The notes under the pieces were generated by a model, which was given only the letters and a program-made list of their open reading frames with translations, searched no databases and was not told where the DNA came from. DNA of 55,047 nt, taken from NCBI GenBank assembly GCA_017694875.1, contig JADIMG010000047.1, forward strand, positions 1 to 55,047, read 5' to 3'. Shown here one piece after another: positions 35,506-44,375 of this stretch. This stretch comes from Candidatus Gallipaludibacter merdavium. GTDB lineage: Bacteria; Bacteroidota; Bacteroidia; Bacteroidales; Paludibacteraceae. Position numbers and translations under genes: made by a program. How positions within the stretch are numbered: the first letter of the stretch is position 1; each line of letters opens with the position of its first letter.

Positions 35506-37758
35506 TTAACGCACTACATAATTTACCTTCGCATGAATATCTGCACTGCTACTACCAATCATCAAGGTAAATTCGCCAGCTTCGTGACGCCACTCATGCT
35601 TATCAGCATCAAAGAAGGCCAACATGTCAGGAGTGATTTCAAAAGATACCTGCTTGGTTTCACCAGGTTCAAGCTCAATCTTTTTAAAACCTTTCAACTC
35701 CTTTAGCGGACGCACTACAGACGCCTTTTTATCGGCTATATACAATTGCACAACTTCTTTGCCCTTTCTTTTACCCGTATTGGTGACGGAGATAGAAACC
35801 TTGTTTCCTTCGAGCACAGCCTTTCCATAGGTAAATTGGGTATAACTCAAGCCAAAACCAAATGGGAACAGAGCAGTATGAGCCGGAGGGGTAATGATAT
35901 ATTTTACACCCTGGCTTTCATATTTGATAGGACGACGGCGTCCGTAAAGGTCCGCATAACGATAGCCCACGAAAATATCCTCCATGTAATGCACCTGTTT
36001 GTCAACACCCGGATAGCCCATCTCGCCGTACTGGTGAGCCGGATAATTGCTGAGTTCATACTGAATTGTATAAGGCAACTTACCGGAAGGATTAACATCG
36101 CCAAACAAGATGTCGGCCATTGCATTGCCCGTTTCAGAACCACTGTACCATGCTTGCAGGATACCTTCCACGTCTTTCAACCAAGGCATAGCGTGTGCAT
36201 TGCCCGAGATAGACACCACTACAACATGGTCATTAGCAGCAGCCAAAGCAGCAATCAGACGGTCCTGATTGTAAGGCAGATTATAGGTAAGACGGTCGCC
36301 ATCTTCGCAATCCTGATGATGCGCCTTGTTCAGGCCACCTACAAAGATAACATAATCCGCTTCCTTGGCAGCACTGACAGCTTCTTCCTGTAACTGCTCA
36401 GGCGTACGGCTGTCTTCAAGCGATTGTCCTGTGGTTACACCATTGTATTCACCGCTGACATCACCTACATATCCACGTACCCATTTCACTTGAGCCTGAT
36501 TACCTGCCCTATTGGTGATACCCTGCAGTGGCGACATTTCATATTTTGCCTTGAGTGAAGAAGAGCCTCCGCCCACCGTCATTTGCTTAATGGCATTTTC
36601 ACCTACTACCAAAATAGTCGGTTTCTGCGTATCATTCAACTCAATCGGGAGCACATTGTTTTCATTGCGAAGAAGCACCATACCTTCACCCGCAATTTTG
36701 CGTGCCGCTGCAATATGAGCATCAGAGCACATTGCTCCGAAAGGCTTGTTGGGTTTCATGGAAGTGCGGAAGATAAGACGCAGCACATTGCGTACCTTTT
36801 CATCCAACTCTTCAGTGCCCACTTCACCGTTTTCAATCTTCTTCAGATAAGGATTGGCCAAATGATAAACATCATAAGCACTGGAAGCGCCGTCGCTCAG
36901 GCCATCGGTCCATGTACCGAACTCAAGGTCGAGTCCGTTGCGGATAGCTTGGTCGGTATCCATTGTTCCACCCCAGTCGGAAATGACAGCGCCGTCAAAA
37001 TTCCACTCCTTGCGCAATATGTCTTGCAACAAATAAGAGTTATGGCAGGCATACTGATTCTTATAAAGGTTATATGAACCCATGATGGACCATGTACCAC
37101 CTTCCTGTACAGCAGCCTTAAAGGCCGGCAGATAGATTTCATATAAAGCTCTATCGGATACATTGACATTCACCCAGTGGCGGTCCACTTCCTGATTGTT
37201 GAGCGCATAATGTTTCACACAGGCAGCCACACCCTGCTCCTGCACACCTTTGATATAAGGTACCACCATAACAGAAGACAGATATGGGTCTTCGCCCATG
37301 TATTCAAAGTTACGTCCGTTGAGGGGCGTACGATAGATGTTGACTCCCGGTCCGAGGAGTACATCTTTTCCTCTATAGCGGGCTTCTTCGCCTATGCTCA
37401 CGCCATAGAGATAGGACATTTCAGGATTCCATGTAGCCGCCAGACAAGTCAATGCCGGGAAAGCGATACATGAGTCATTGGTCCATCCAGCCTGGTTCCA
37501 TTCGTCCCAAAGAACTTCAGGACGTATTCCATGAGGGCCATCCGTACACCATATACCGGGAATTCCCAAGCGGGCAACACCCGGTGAGGAGAATTTAGAC
37601 TGCGCATGAATAATGGCAATCTTTTCACGCAATGTCATACGGTTAATGGCATCCTCGATTCGTTCTTCCATCGGAGCCGCAGGGTCCAGATAAGTTTGCG
37701 CCATAGCAGGAGCTGCAACAAGCACAAACAACAAACAGGCTAACAAGAAATTCTTCAT
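35506..37758 (-). CDS. Glycoside hydrolase family 3 beta-glucosidase
   Basis: A 750-residue exo-acting glycosidase that would release glucose from beta-linked oligosaccharides in the periplasm. Signal peptide residues 1-20 (cleaved AMA before QTYLD). GH3 N-domain with GIWCTDGPHGIR, YMGEDPYLS and the catalytic nucleophile Asp at about 261 in GAVISDWGG; the C-terminal alpha/beta domain from about 370; then a fibronectin III-like domain (VTNTGKRKGKEVVQLYI, LKELKGFKKIELEPGE). All expected GH3 parts are present. It is the last gene of the PUL operon. A beta-1,6-glucan-derived substrate such as gentiobiose is suggested by its GH30 neighbour, but other beta-glucosides or xylosides cannot be ruled out. 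Confidence 0.93.
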   Translation of the reverse strand: MKNFLLACLLFVLVAAPAMAQTYLDPAAPMEERIEDAINRMTLREKIAIIHAQSKFSSPGVARLGIPGIWCTDGPHGIRPEVLWDEWNQAGWTNDSCIAFPALTCLAATWNPEMSYLYGVSIGEEARYRGKDVLLGPGVNIYRTPLNGRNFEYMGEDPYLSSVMVVPYIKGVQEQGVAACVKHYALNNQEVDRHWVNVNVSDRALYEIYLPAFKAAVQEGGTWSIMGSYNLYKNQYACHNSYLLQDILRKEWNFDGAVISDWGGTMDTDQAIRNGLDLEFGTWTDGLSDGASSAYDVYHLANPYLKKIENGEVGTEELDEKVRNVLRLIFRTSMKPNKPFGAMCSDAHIAAARKIAGEGMVLLRNENNVLPIELNDTQKPTILVVGENAIKQMTVGGGSSSLKAKYEMSPLQGITNRAGNQAQVKWVRGYVGDVSGEYNGVTTGQSLEDSRTPEQLQEEAVSAAKEADYVIFVGGLNKAHHQDCEDGDRLTYNLPYNQDRLIAALAAANDHVVVVSISGNAHAMPWLKDVEGILQAWYSGSETGNAMADILFGDVNPSGKLPYTIQYELSNYPAHQYGEMGYPGVDKQVHYMEDIFVGYRYADLYGRRRPIKYESQGVKYIITPPAHTALFPFGFGLSYTQFTYGKAVLEGNKVSISVTNTGKRKGKEVVQLYIADKKASVVRPLKELKGFKKIELEPGETKQVSFEITPDMLAFFDADKHEWRHEAGEFTLMIGSSSADIHAKVNYVVR

Positions 37759-37782
37759 GATTTATTTTGTGTTTTTATATAT

Positions 37783-37819
37783 TCTCTTTCGGAATGCCTG
37801 ATGGGCACTCCGAAAGAGA
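37783..37819 (-). repeat. Intercistronic hairpin A (after second SusE/F-like gene)
   Basis: Imperfect palindrome with arms TCTCTTTCGGA (37783-37793) and TCCGAAAGAGA (37809-37819), extended inside by a TGCC/GGCA pairing past one mismatch. No U-run on the minus strand. It is a sequence relative of hairpin B (39040-39075), at the same place relative to the upstream paralogue. Confidence 0.75.
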
Positions 37820-37826
37820 GAAATGA

Positions 37827-39017
37827 TTAATCGACTTTCACACCCATCATATTGTAACGAACGCCATCCTTAATGATAAGTACTTGTCCGTTTTCAATGA
37901 TTTTGGTAGCAACCGGTTCCACCTCTGTTTGCTGTAAAGAAGTTGGTTCACCAGTATCTTCAGAGGCAACCGTGAATTTCACTACTGCATTTTCATAATC
38001 GACCACTAAAGTAACGGTACAATTGGTATATCTTGCATTATCGTCTGTCGCGTGAATATTTTCTTCTGTAAGCGAGCAGGTATATTCCTGATTCAATTGC
38101 CATGTTTGGCCGTTGGTAGCACCAAATTGAAGCCCCCAGCTACCATATACCATCTTGAAATCAGCACCAAATTCAGGAATCGTTATTTGGTAGGTATTTT
38201 CCTGGCCTGCTACCGGTGAAAGTTTTTGAGCATCAGTACAATCCCATCCCAAAACTGTACCTGGCATATACCAATCAGCTTCCGTTCTATTAACCGTGCC
38301 TTCAATAAGTGTAAGCGTCATGGTTCCATCTGCACCCACTTGCAAAGTCAGTTTTGCATTGGTATAACCACCAAAAGGATTGGCCAGACTGAGGTTTGAG
38401 ATTTGGCCTTCGCTTTTTTCGCTCATGACATAAGGAACATTGAATTCCAAACCCGCATTCGTAGTAAGATTTGTTCCCCACTCTTTATCCCATGAACGGT
38501 TAGAAATAATCTTGAATCCTCCAGTCAGATTAGGAACTACCGCAGTCAAAACTCCATTCACATCTTCGAACTGGATAGCATTCTCAAGCTTCCATTCGTT
38601 ATAACCACCGACAATCTGATAGGTAGTTACAAGAGAGTATTCTTCACCAGATACAAAAGTAAGTTTGTAAGCGCCTTCTACTATTTGCAATTTGAATTTT
38701 GCATTCGTATAGCCATAACCCTCTCTACCCACTTTCAAATTGGTTTGACCTTGCTGCAAGGTATAAGTTTCACCCAAAACCACATCATCACCAGCTGTAA
38801 CCGCACCTAACTCGTTCTCACTACCCCATTGACCATTTATCAACACTTTGATTTCGCCAAAACAGTCAGTAACAGTTATTTCATAACCATCTCCGGATTG
38901 GGTAAATTTATTGGCATTTGAACTCCAGTTATTGAAATTGCCCGTTAGATAGTAATCAGTGGCACCTGCTGACAGTACAGCAAACATTGCCAAAATAAAA
39001 AAACAAATCTTTTTCAT
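37827..39017 (-). CDS. SusE/SusF-like glycan-binding protein, tandem paralogue A
   Basis: A 396-residue exported protein made of about three repeats of a SusE/F-like beta-sandwich, seen from recurring YYLTGNFNNW / YQIVGGYNEW / WYMPGTVLGW starts and GYTNAKFKLQI / GYTNAKLTLQV ends. Members usually bind glycans at the surface. Signal peptide about residues 1-19 with no lipobox Cys, so it is not a lipoprotein, unlike SusE/F of Bacteroides. The C-terminus IIENGQVLIIKDGVRYNMMG then VKVD is nearly identical to that of paralogue B. Family assignment is from repeat pattern and PUL context; the ligand is unknown. Confidence 0.75.
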   Translation of the reverse strand: MKKICFFILAMFAVLSAGATDYYLTGNFNNWSSNANKFTQSGDGYEITVTDCFGEIKVLINGQWGSENELGAVTAGDDVVLGETYTLQQGQTNLKVGREGYGYTNAKFKLQIVEGAYKLTFVSGEEYSLVTTYQIVGGYNEWKLENAIQFEDVNGVLTAVVPNLTGGFKIISNRSWDKEWGTNLTTNAGLEFNVPYVMSEKSEGQISNLSLANPFGGYTNAKLTLQVGADGTMTLTLIEGTVNRTEADWYMPGTVLGWDCTDAQKLSPVAGQENTYQITIPEFGADFKMVYGSWGLQFGATNGQTWQLNQEYTCSLTEENIHATDDNARYTNCTVTLVVDYENAVVKFTVASEDTGEPTSLQQTEVEPVATKIIENGQVLIIKDGVRYNMMGVKVD

Positions 39018-39039
39018 AATACTTGATTTAATATTTAAG

Positions 39040-39075
39040 GTCTTTCGGAATGCTCATATGAACATTCCGAAAGAC
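39040..39075 (-). repeat. Intercistronic hairpin B (between the two SusE/F-like genes)
   Basis: Perfect 13-bp stem GTCTTTCGGAATG (39040-39052) with CATTCCGAAAGAC (39063-39075) around a CTCATATGAA loop. Related to hairpin A: both share the CTTTCGGAATG arm but differ in inner pairs while staying paired. Confidence 0.8.
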
Positions 39076-39083
39076 TCTAATAG

Positions 39084-40283
39084 TTATTCAACTTTCACGC
39101 CCATCATATTGTAGCGTACACCATCCTTAATGATAAGCACTTGTCCGTTTTCAATGATTTTGGTAGCAGTTGCCTTTTCATCAGCCTTCACATCATTGAT
39201 GCCAGAGCCTTCAGAAACTATCATGAACTTCACTTCAGCTGTTTCATAGTTGACTGTCAATGTAATGATGCAATCAATAAAGATAGCTTCATCATCTATT
39301 GCATGAATATTACCACCCTTAAAGGTACAAGTATATTCCTTGTTCAATTCCCATTTGATGCTATCAGTTGCACCAAATTCGAGTGCCCAGTTACCATATA
39401 CCAATTTGAAATCGGCGCCAAATTCAGGAACGAGAATTTCATAGGTATTTTCCTGACCTGCAACAGGAGAGAATCTTTGAGTTTCTTCGCAGCTCCAACC
39501 CAAGGCAGTACCAGGTATGTGCCAATCAGCTTCCATCTTAGCGAATTCACCATCGACAAGCGTAAGTGTCATAGTGCCATCTTCGCCTACATTCAAAGTC
39601 AATTTTGCATTAGTATAACCAGCAAAAGGATTGGCAAAACCTAAATTGGCTGGTTCGTTGTCACCTTTAGCACCCAATACATAAGGCACATTGAATTCGA
39701 GACCTGCACCTGTTTCCCAGTTGGTACCCCATTGTTCATCGTAAGAACGGTTAGAAATAATCTTGAATGTTCCGTTCAAATCAGGAACAACAGCCGTCAA
39801 CACACCTTCTACATCTTCAAACTGAATTGCATCGGAAGTACTCCAATTGTTGGTAAATGCTCCAATAATCTGATAAGTAGTAGGGAGTGCAGTGCGGTCA
39901 TACTCTTCGCCACTTACAAAAGTAAGAGTAAACACCTCTTCAGAAATCACCAATTTCAGTTTTGCATTTTTATAACCAAAACCTGGTTTTCCTATTTTCA
40001 GGTTTTTTCCTGCTTGTTGCAAAGCATAAGAATTACCCAGCAAAACGCTGTCGCCGTCAACAACAGCTCCATATTCATTTTCACTACCCCAAGTTCCACC
40101 TACCAATATTTTTACAGCACCATACAAATCGGTAACCGTTACTTCATAACTTCCATCGGTAGCTTCGGTAAATTGCATTGCATCAGGCTTCCATCCATTG
40201 AAATCGCCCGTCAGATAATAATCAGTAGCGCTTACAGAAAGCACTGCAAACATTGCCAAAATAAAAGAATAAATCTTCTTCAT
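39084..40283 (-). CDS. SusE/SusF-like glycan-binding protein, tandem paralogue B
   Basis: A 399-residue paralogue of the next gene, sharing its signal peptide (KKIYSFILAMFAVLSVSA), three-repeat layout (YYLTGDFNGW, YQIIGAFTNNW, WHIPGTALGW) and C-terminal tail ending IIKDGVRYNMMGVKVE. Again there is no lipobox. The two arose by tandem duplication; similarity is uneven, being highest at the signal peptide and the last 25 residues. Predicted role: binding the PUL's target glycan. It follows the SGNH-hydrolase gene by 28 bases in the operon. Confidence 0.75.
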   Translation of the reverse strand: MKKIYSFILAMFAVLSVSATDYYLTGDFNGWKPDAMQFTEATDGSYEVTVTDLYGAVKILVGGTWGSENEYGAVVDGDSVLLGNSYALQQAGKNLKIGKPGFGYKNAKLKLVISEEVFTLTFVSGEEYDRTALPTTYQIIGAFTNNWSTSDAIQFEDVEGVLTAVVPDLNGTFKIISNRSYDEQWGTNWETGAGLEFNVPYVLGAKGDNEPANLGFANPFAGYTNAKLTLNVGEDGTMTLTLVDGEFAKMEADWHIPGTALGWSCEETQRFSPVAGQENTYEILVPEFGADFKLVYGNWALEFGATDSIKWELNKEYTCTFKGGNIHAIDDEAIFIDCIITLTVNYETAEVKFMIVSEGSGINDVKADEKATATKIIENGQVLIIKDGVRYNMMGVKVE

Positions 40284-40311
40284 AATACTTGAATTTAAAA
40301 ATTGGTTAATA

Positions 40312-41373
40312 CTATTTGTTTTGTTCGTTGGCTACAATTCCATTTGTGGTTTGGGCATAATTGGTAACATCTGCCTGTAAAAGCGGGCAATAAAGTTCCA
40401 AACTGGAGCGCAGGAACTTGCCTTGCGCCAAAGCCTCCACCTCAATTGGGGTCATAGCTGCACGATAGAAAAAGAGTTGGTGTAGATTGGTGCCATTGAC
40501 AACGAAACTGGAGATTGACTCACTATAGCCATCCAATTGCTTATGCAATGAACCGTTTACATAAAAACTTTTACGGGATTGGGCAGCCGCATACACTTGC
40601 GTAAAGACCGTATCATTGCTTTCATAAGACAATGTATAAGACTGCAAGCCCGGTTCGGGCACAAAAGACAGTCTATGCACACCGTTGTCATCGCCTTCTG
40701 TCGAGACAAATTCCGGCAACTTCTTGCCTTCCTGGAGTGCCTCCCACAAAGAAGGCGGAAAAGCACTGGCCATTGCTTCGTGTCCCCGCTGATTGGGATG
40801 GTAAATATCCTGACCATTCCAATAGCCTTCTGCCCAACGTCCTTTGCCATTATCGAGTGTACCGCACACATTTATTGTGGTAACATCCCATTGCTGTACT
40901 TCCAGATTGACAGTACACAAATCCTGATAATCCACCTCATTGAAATCGCCACGTGTATAGTTATTGACAACTATCACATAATAACCTTTGTCCTGAAGCA
41001 TGCGAATGAGCCGTGGCATATTTTCCCGATAGGACAACACGGCTCTTTCGCCTACTTCATGCAGTCCCTCATTGCCCAAACTAATACCTAAAACAACATA
41101 CTGGACATCCAATCCAGCAAAATCCTTTTCCAAACGGGCAAAAAGGTCAAATGTATTATTGCCGTCAACCGAGATGTTTATATATTCCCAGCCTTCCGGA
41201 AAATTCTGCCGTACCAAAGAGGCATAACCATTTAAGGAATCAGCCCCCACACCACGGCATACAGACGAACCGAAGAAACAAACCGTTTGCGGTTCACGTC
41301 CGGCGCATGACATAAAAGAAAGTGCCATGCATGCCATCAGGCCAATCATATATAAAACTCTCGTCTTCATCAT
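40312..41373 (-). CDS. SGNH/GDSL-type hydrolase lipoprotein (probable carbohydrate esterase)
   Basis: A 353-residue lipoprotein (signal ending SFMSC, lipidated Cys at about 23). Block I is CFFGSSVCRGVGADSL with the nucleophile Ser; block III region is LGISLGNEG, where the usual Asn of GxND is kept in GNE; block V is DIYHPNQRGHEAM with the catalytic Asp and His. The C-terminal 130 residues form a separate region (HRLSFVPEPGLQSYTLSYES onward) that may be a laminin-G-like or lectin-like domain. Such enzymes in PULs remove acetyl or other acyl groups from glycans. Its start codon overlaps the last base of the GH30 gene's stop, so it is translationally coupled. Confidence 0.8.
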   Translation of the reverse strand: MMKTRVLYMIGLMACMALSFMSCAGREPQTVCFFGSSVCRGVGADSLNGYASLVRQNFPEGWEYINISVDGNNTFDLFARLEKDFAGLDVQYVVLGISLGNEGLHEVGERAVLSYRENMPRLIRMLQDKGYYVIVVNNYTRGDFNEVDYQDLCTVNLEVQQWDVTTINVCGTLDNGKGRWAEGYWNGQDIYHPNQRGHEAMASAFPPSLWEALQEGKKLPEFVSTEGDDNGVHRLSFVPEPGLQSYTLSYESNDTVFTQVYAAAQSRKSFYVNGSLHKQLDGYSESISSFVVNGTNLHQLFFYRAAMTPIEVEALAQGKFLRSSLELYCPLLQADVTNYAQTTNGIVANEQNK

Positions 41374-42878
41374 TACAACACACAGGAAGTAATACTTTGA
41401 GCCGGCAGCGTTATTTCAAAGAACTTATCACCATACTCCACATTGAAGGTAACCCCTTGCTCGTTTTCATTGAACAATACCAATCCATAGGTTCCATCGG
41501 GATTTTCAGCAGCAACGGCTGAAACGCCAGTTGGCAGATAGCCAGAAGTGGCAATTCGTGTAGAACCAGTTTTGAAAGCCTTGCTCAAATGACCAATAGC
41601 ATAGAAATGACTACGTTTGGTAAGCGTTGTATAATCTTTGGAAGACACATCTACAGCACCATAGCAAGTGGCACATGCACCTGGTCCGCCGTGAGGGCCT
41701 CCCTGATCGTCCAAGAGGAAGTTCCATACAATAACCGCCTTGCACCAACGGGTTACAGTTCCGATACAGGTATTCTTCATTTCAGACATGAGTGATTGTC
41801 CGAAGCTCTGGTAATTCCATGTACCGATAGACTGTTCCGTAAAATAAAGGTTCTTTTCCGGCGCAGCATTGTGGATCACATCCAATTCAGTAGGGCTACC
41901 GCCATAACTATGATAAGCAGCTCCATCGATATATTGGCTGGCTTCAGAGTCAGCATATATCTTTAACGGATATTGCTTTTGGTCTTCTTTGTTATCGTAA
42001 TTGTAATTATGGTCGAAACAAATGATTTTCGTATCGATACCCTCTCTCTTGAAAGTTGGTCCGAGTGCAGTTTTGACAAAATCACGTTCCTGGTCCCAAG
42101 GCATGTAGAGTGACATGGAGTTACCCCAGTTCAGTGGCTCGTTTTGTGGCGTAACACTGGTAATCTGAATACCTTCAGCCTCAAAAGCCTTAATCCATTT
42201 TACGAAATAGGTTGCATAATCATTGTAGTAATCCGGATTGAGGTATCCGCCCACCCATTTGTTCTGGCCAGAATAAGGTGCTTTCGTATTGATATCGTCC
42301 ACCTTCATCCACGTTGGGCAGCTCCAAGGAGTACCCATTACCTTCAAATCAGGATTGATGGCCAAAATCTGTTTGAGGACAGGTATGATATAATCCACTT
42401 CATCAGACTGCAAGGCAAAGTTTTCAATACCCTTTTGGTCACAGCATGTATAATCGTAATTGCTGCGGGAATTGAAGTCGCTACCGCCAATAGGCACACG
42501 CACATAGCTATAGCCCATACCTTCTTCCACAGAGAAAGTTTCCTGCAAAAGTTGTTGGCGTCTGTCTTCCGGCATCTGCATCAGGTTGAACGCAGTGGCA
42601 CCCGTGATGGCAGCTCCAAAACCATCGAACTGCTGATAACGTTTTTGAGGATTGAACGTAAGTGTTTTCTCAGGAGACATATTCAAACCTTCTGCATATT
42701 CACGTGCTACTGCAGTAAATCGCATGGTTCCATCGGCCGTAGTGATGTAAGTTGCCACCTTAGCTGTTGTATCGTTATCAGTTGGTTGTTTCCCATTGTC
42801 TGGTTTTTCAACCGGAGCATTGCAGCCCATTAACAGAGCTGCAATACCCAAAGTAATCGTATTCAACATTTTGTTCAT
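41373..42878 (-). CDS. Glycoside hydrolase family 30 lipoprotein (probable endo-beta-1,6-glucanase, GH30_3-like)
   Basis: A 501-residue lipoprotein (signal ending LLMGC, Cys at about 19). GH30 signatures: YQQFDGFGAAITGATAFNLM, YSYVRVPIGGSDF, MGTPWSCPTWMK, the acid/base Glu about 247 in SVTPQNEPLN, and the nucleophile Glu about 348 in LYFTEQSIGTW; a small C-terminal beta domain follows. The PUL layout SusC, SusD, surface lipoprotein, GH30, GH3 resembles, from my knowledge, the beta-1,6-glucan (pustulan) locus of B. thetaiotaomicron, so an endo-beta-1,6-glucanase at the cell surface is the best guess; glucosylceramidase or xylanase activities occur in other GH30 subfamilies. Confidence 0.88.
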   Translation of the reverse strand: MNKMLNTITLGIAALLMGCNAPVEKPDNGKQPTDNDTTAKVATYITTADGTMRFTAVAREYAEGLNMSPEKTLTFNPQKRYQQFDGFGAAITGATAFNLMQMPEDRRQQLLQETFSVEEGMGYSYVRVPIGGSDFNSRSNYDYTCCDQKGIENFALQSDEVDYIIPVLKQILAINPDLKVMGTPWSCPTWMKVDDINTKAPYSGQNKWVGGYLNPDYYNDYATYFVKWIKAFEAEGIQITSVTPQNEPLNWGNSMSLYMPWDQERDFVKTALGPTFKREGIDTKIICFDHNYNYDNKEDQKQYPLKIYADSEASQYIDGAAYHSYGGSPTELDVIHNAAPEKNLYFTEQSIGTWNYQSFGQSLMSEMKNTCIGTVTRWCKAVIVWNFLLDDQGGPHGGPGACATCYGAVDVSSKDYTTLTKRSHFYAIGHLSKAFKTGSTRIATSGYLPTGVSAVAAENPDGTYGLVLFNENEQGVTFNVEYGDKFFEITLPAQSITSCVL

Positions 42879-42891
42879 AATTCAGTTATTC

Positions 42892-44337
42892 TTATCTGAT
42901 TTTTTCGTATTTGGTGGTCATGGTGTTTTGGTCGAGCGTAACACGATAAACACCTTCAAATGCTTCGTTGGTAGCAATCCAGTTACCTTTTTCGTTGCCA
43001 GTTGTACCATCTATCTTAGTAAGTCCACCGCCATTTTTATCAACACCATAGATGTTCAATCCTTCCTGAGTATAGCTACCGCCGTTTTCTTCACCGAGAT
43101 CCCAACCTTTCTCATGAAAGTACTTGAAGTTAAGTGTACCATAATCTGTGTAATCGGTACTTTGTTCGTTCTTGAAATAGGCTGTAAACTGATATACTTT
43201 CGGAGCAACAGTGCGGCAAGCAATGTACTGGCCCGGTCTGTCAAATCCCCATCCGCCAGCAACCTCAGGCGTAGCAGCCGGATAGCCAAAACCAACTCCC
43301 GTCATCCACATAGCATTCGGATAGATAGCATCTTCCAATGGTTCTACCACCAAATAATCCAAATCGGTCAAGTAATATACATTGTACATTCCCTTTTCAG
43401 CCAAGAATTTAACTTTGTTGTCTCCCATGTATTCCATGAAGTCGAGATTATAAGCCATTTCCACATCGGCCACGCCACTCAATGTTACTTCCAATTCTGG
43501 GTCGAAGAAGATTTTTGAGAATCTGTAGTTCTTGCCAGCCACCTCTGCCAAATCAGTCATTACATCGAGAGAAGAAACCGGTTGAGCCACCTTTCCTCCG
43601 AAAATAACCTCGAAAGTCAACGGATTAAAGCGGATAGTATCGATGGTTTGAAAAGCATCGTTAGCCAATTTGATTGAGGTAGCCACACCTGAATTGAACT
43701 GTTCTTCAGTAATCAAAGCAATCTCTCCATTAATCATACCGAAAACCGGATAGCTCCAATCCACGCGACCGAATCTTGTCCCTACTACAGCAAATAGACA
43801 TTCCATAGATTTTGGATAACCTAATTCATAAGCATTGAACCATTCACCATCATAGGTCATCTGCATGCCTTTTCCCAGAGGCTTATAGTCAATGGTTGGA
43901 GGCATAATATACATTGTTTCAATAGCTGGTCTGTGTCCGATGCAATCGTCGAGAATCAAATCCTTTGTCGTACCTTCCACATTGGTTGCGGTAAGATAAA
44001 CCTTCACTTTTTCGCCTTCCTCCATGTTGGCCAAAAGAGGCACCGGGTAAGTAAATGTTGAATTGAACTCATAATCCTTGGTTCGCACCTGTTCGTTGAC
44101 AATCACATTTATTCCTACCACCACCTTGATAGATAAAGTAGATAATGGAGTTTCCGTTTCTGTAACAGTTACCGCAAAAGAAATACTGTCTTTGGCATAT
44201 TGCACTTCTTTTGTAAGCAATTCTGCCGTAAGCTGAGGGTCACCAACTGGATAAACTTCGCGGAAATGTTCCGGCTGACATGCTGCAAAAACGAGAGTCG
44301 GCAATAACAGCAATAAGCATTTATATATTGTTTTCAT
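42892..44337 (-). CDS. Surface glycan-binding lipoprotein (SGBP-like)
   Basis: A 481-residue lipoprotein (signal ending LVFAAC, Cys at about 20) occupying the SGBP position, directly after SusD. The N-terminal half looks like immunoglobulin-type beta domains (ISFAVTVTETETPLSTLSIK; EEGEKVKVYLTATNVEGTTK), followed by a C-terminal region with strands rich in aromatic residues (MWMTGVGFGYPAA, YQFTAYFKNEQS, YFHEKGWDL) that could form the binding platform. No catalytic motif. The assignment rests on position, lipobox and composition; I do not name a Pfam family with confidence. Confidence 0.75.
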   Translation of the reverse strand: MKTIYKCLLLLLPTLVFAACQPEHFREVYPVGDPQLTAELLTKEVQYAKDSISFAVTVTETETPLSTLSIKVVVGINVIVNEQVRTKDYEFNSTFTYPVPLLANMEEGEKVKVYLTATNVEGTTKDLILDDCIGHRPAIETMYIMPPTIDYKPLGKGMQMTYDGEWFNAYELGYPKSMECLFAVVGTRFGRVDWSYPVFGMINGEIALITEEQFNSGVATSIKLANDAFQTIDTIRFNPLTFEVIFGGKVAQPVSSLDVMTDLAEVAGKNYRFSKIFFDPELEVTLSGVADVEMAYNLDFMEYMGDNKVKFLAEKGMYNVYYLTDLDYLVVEPLEDAIYPNAMWMTGVGFGYPAATPEVAGGWGFDRPGQYIACRTVAPKVYQFTAYFKNEQSTDYTDYGTLNFKYFHEKGWDLGEENGGSYTQEGLNIYGVDKNGGGLTKIDGTTGNEKGNWIATNEAFEGVYRVTLDQNTMTTKYEKIR

Positions 44338-44375
44338 ATTCTGTACTATTTAAAAGTTATACAATAAGCCATTTG

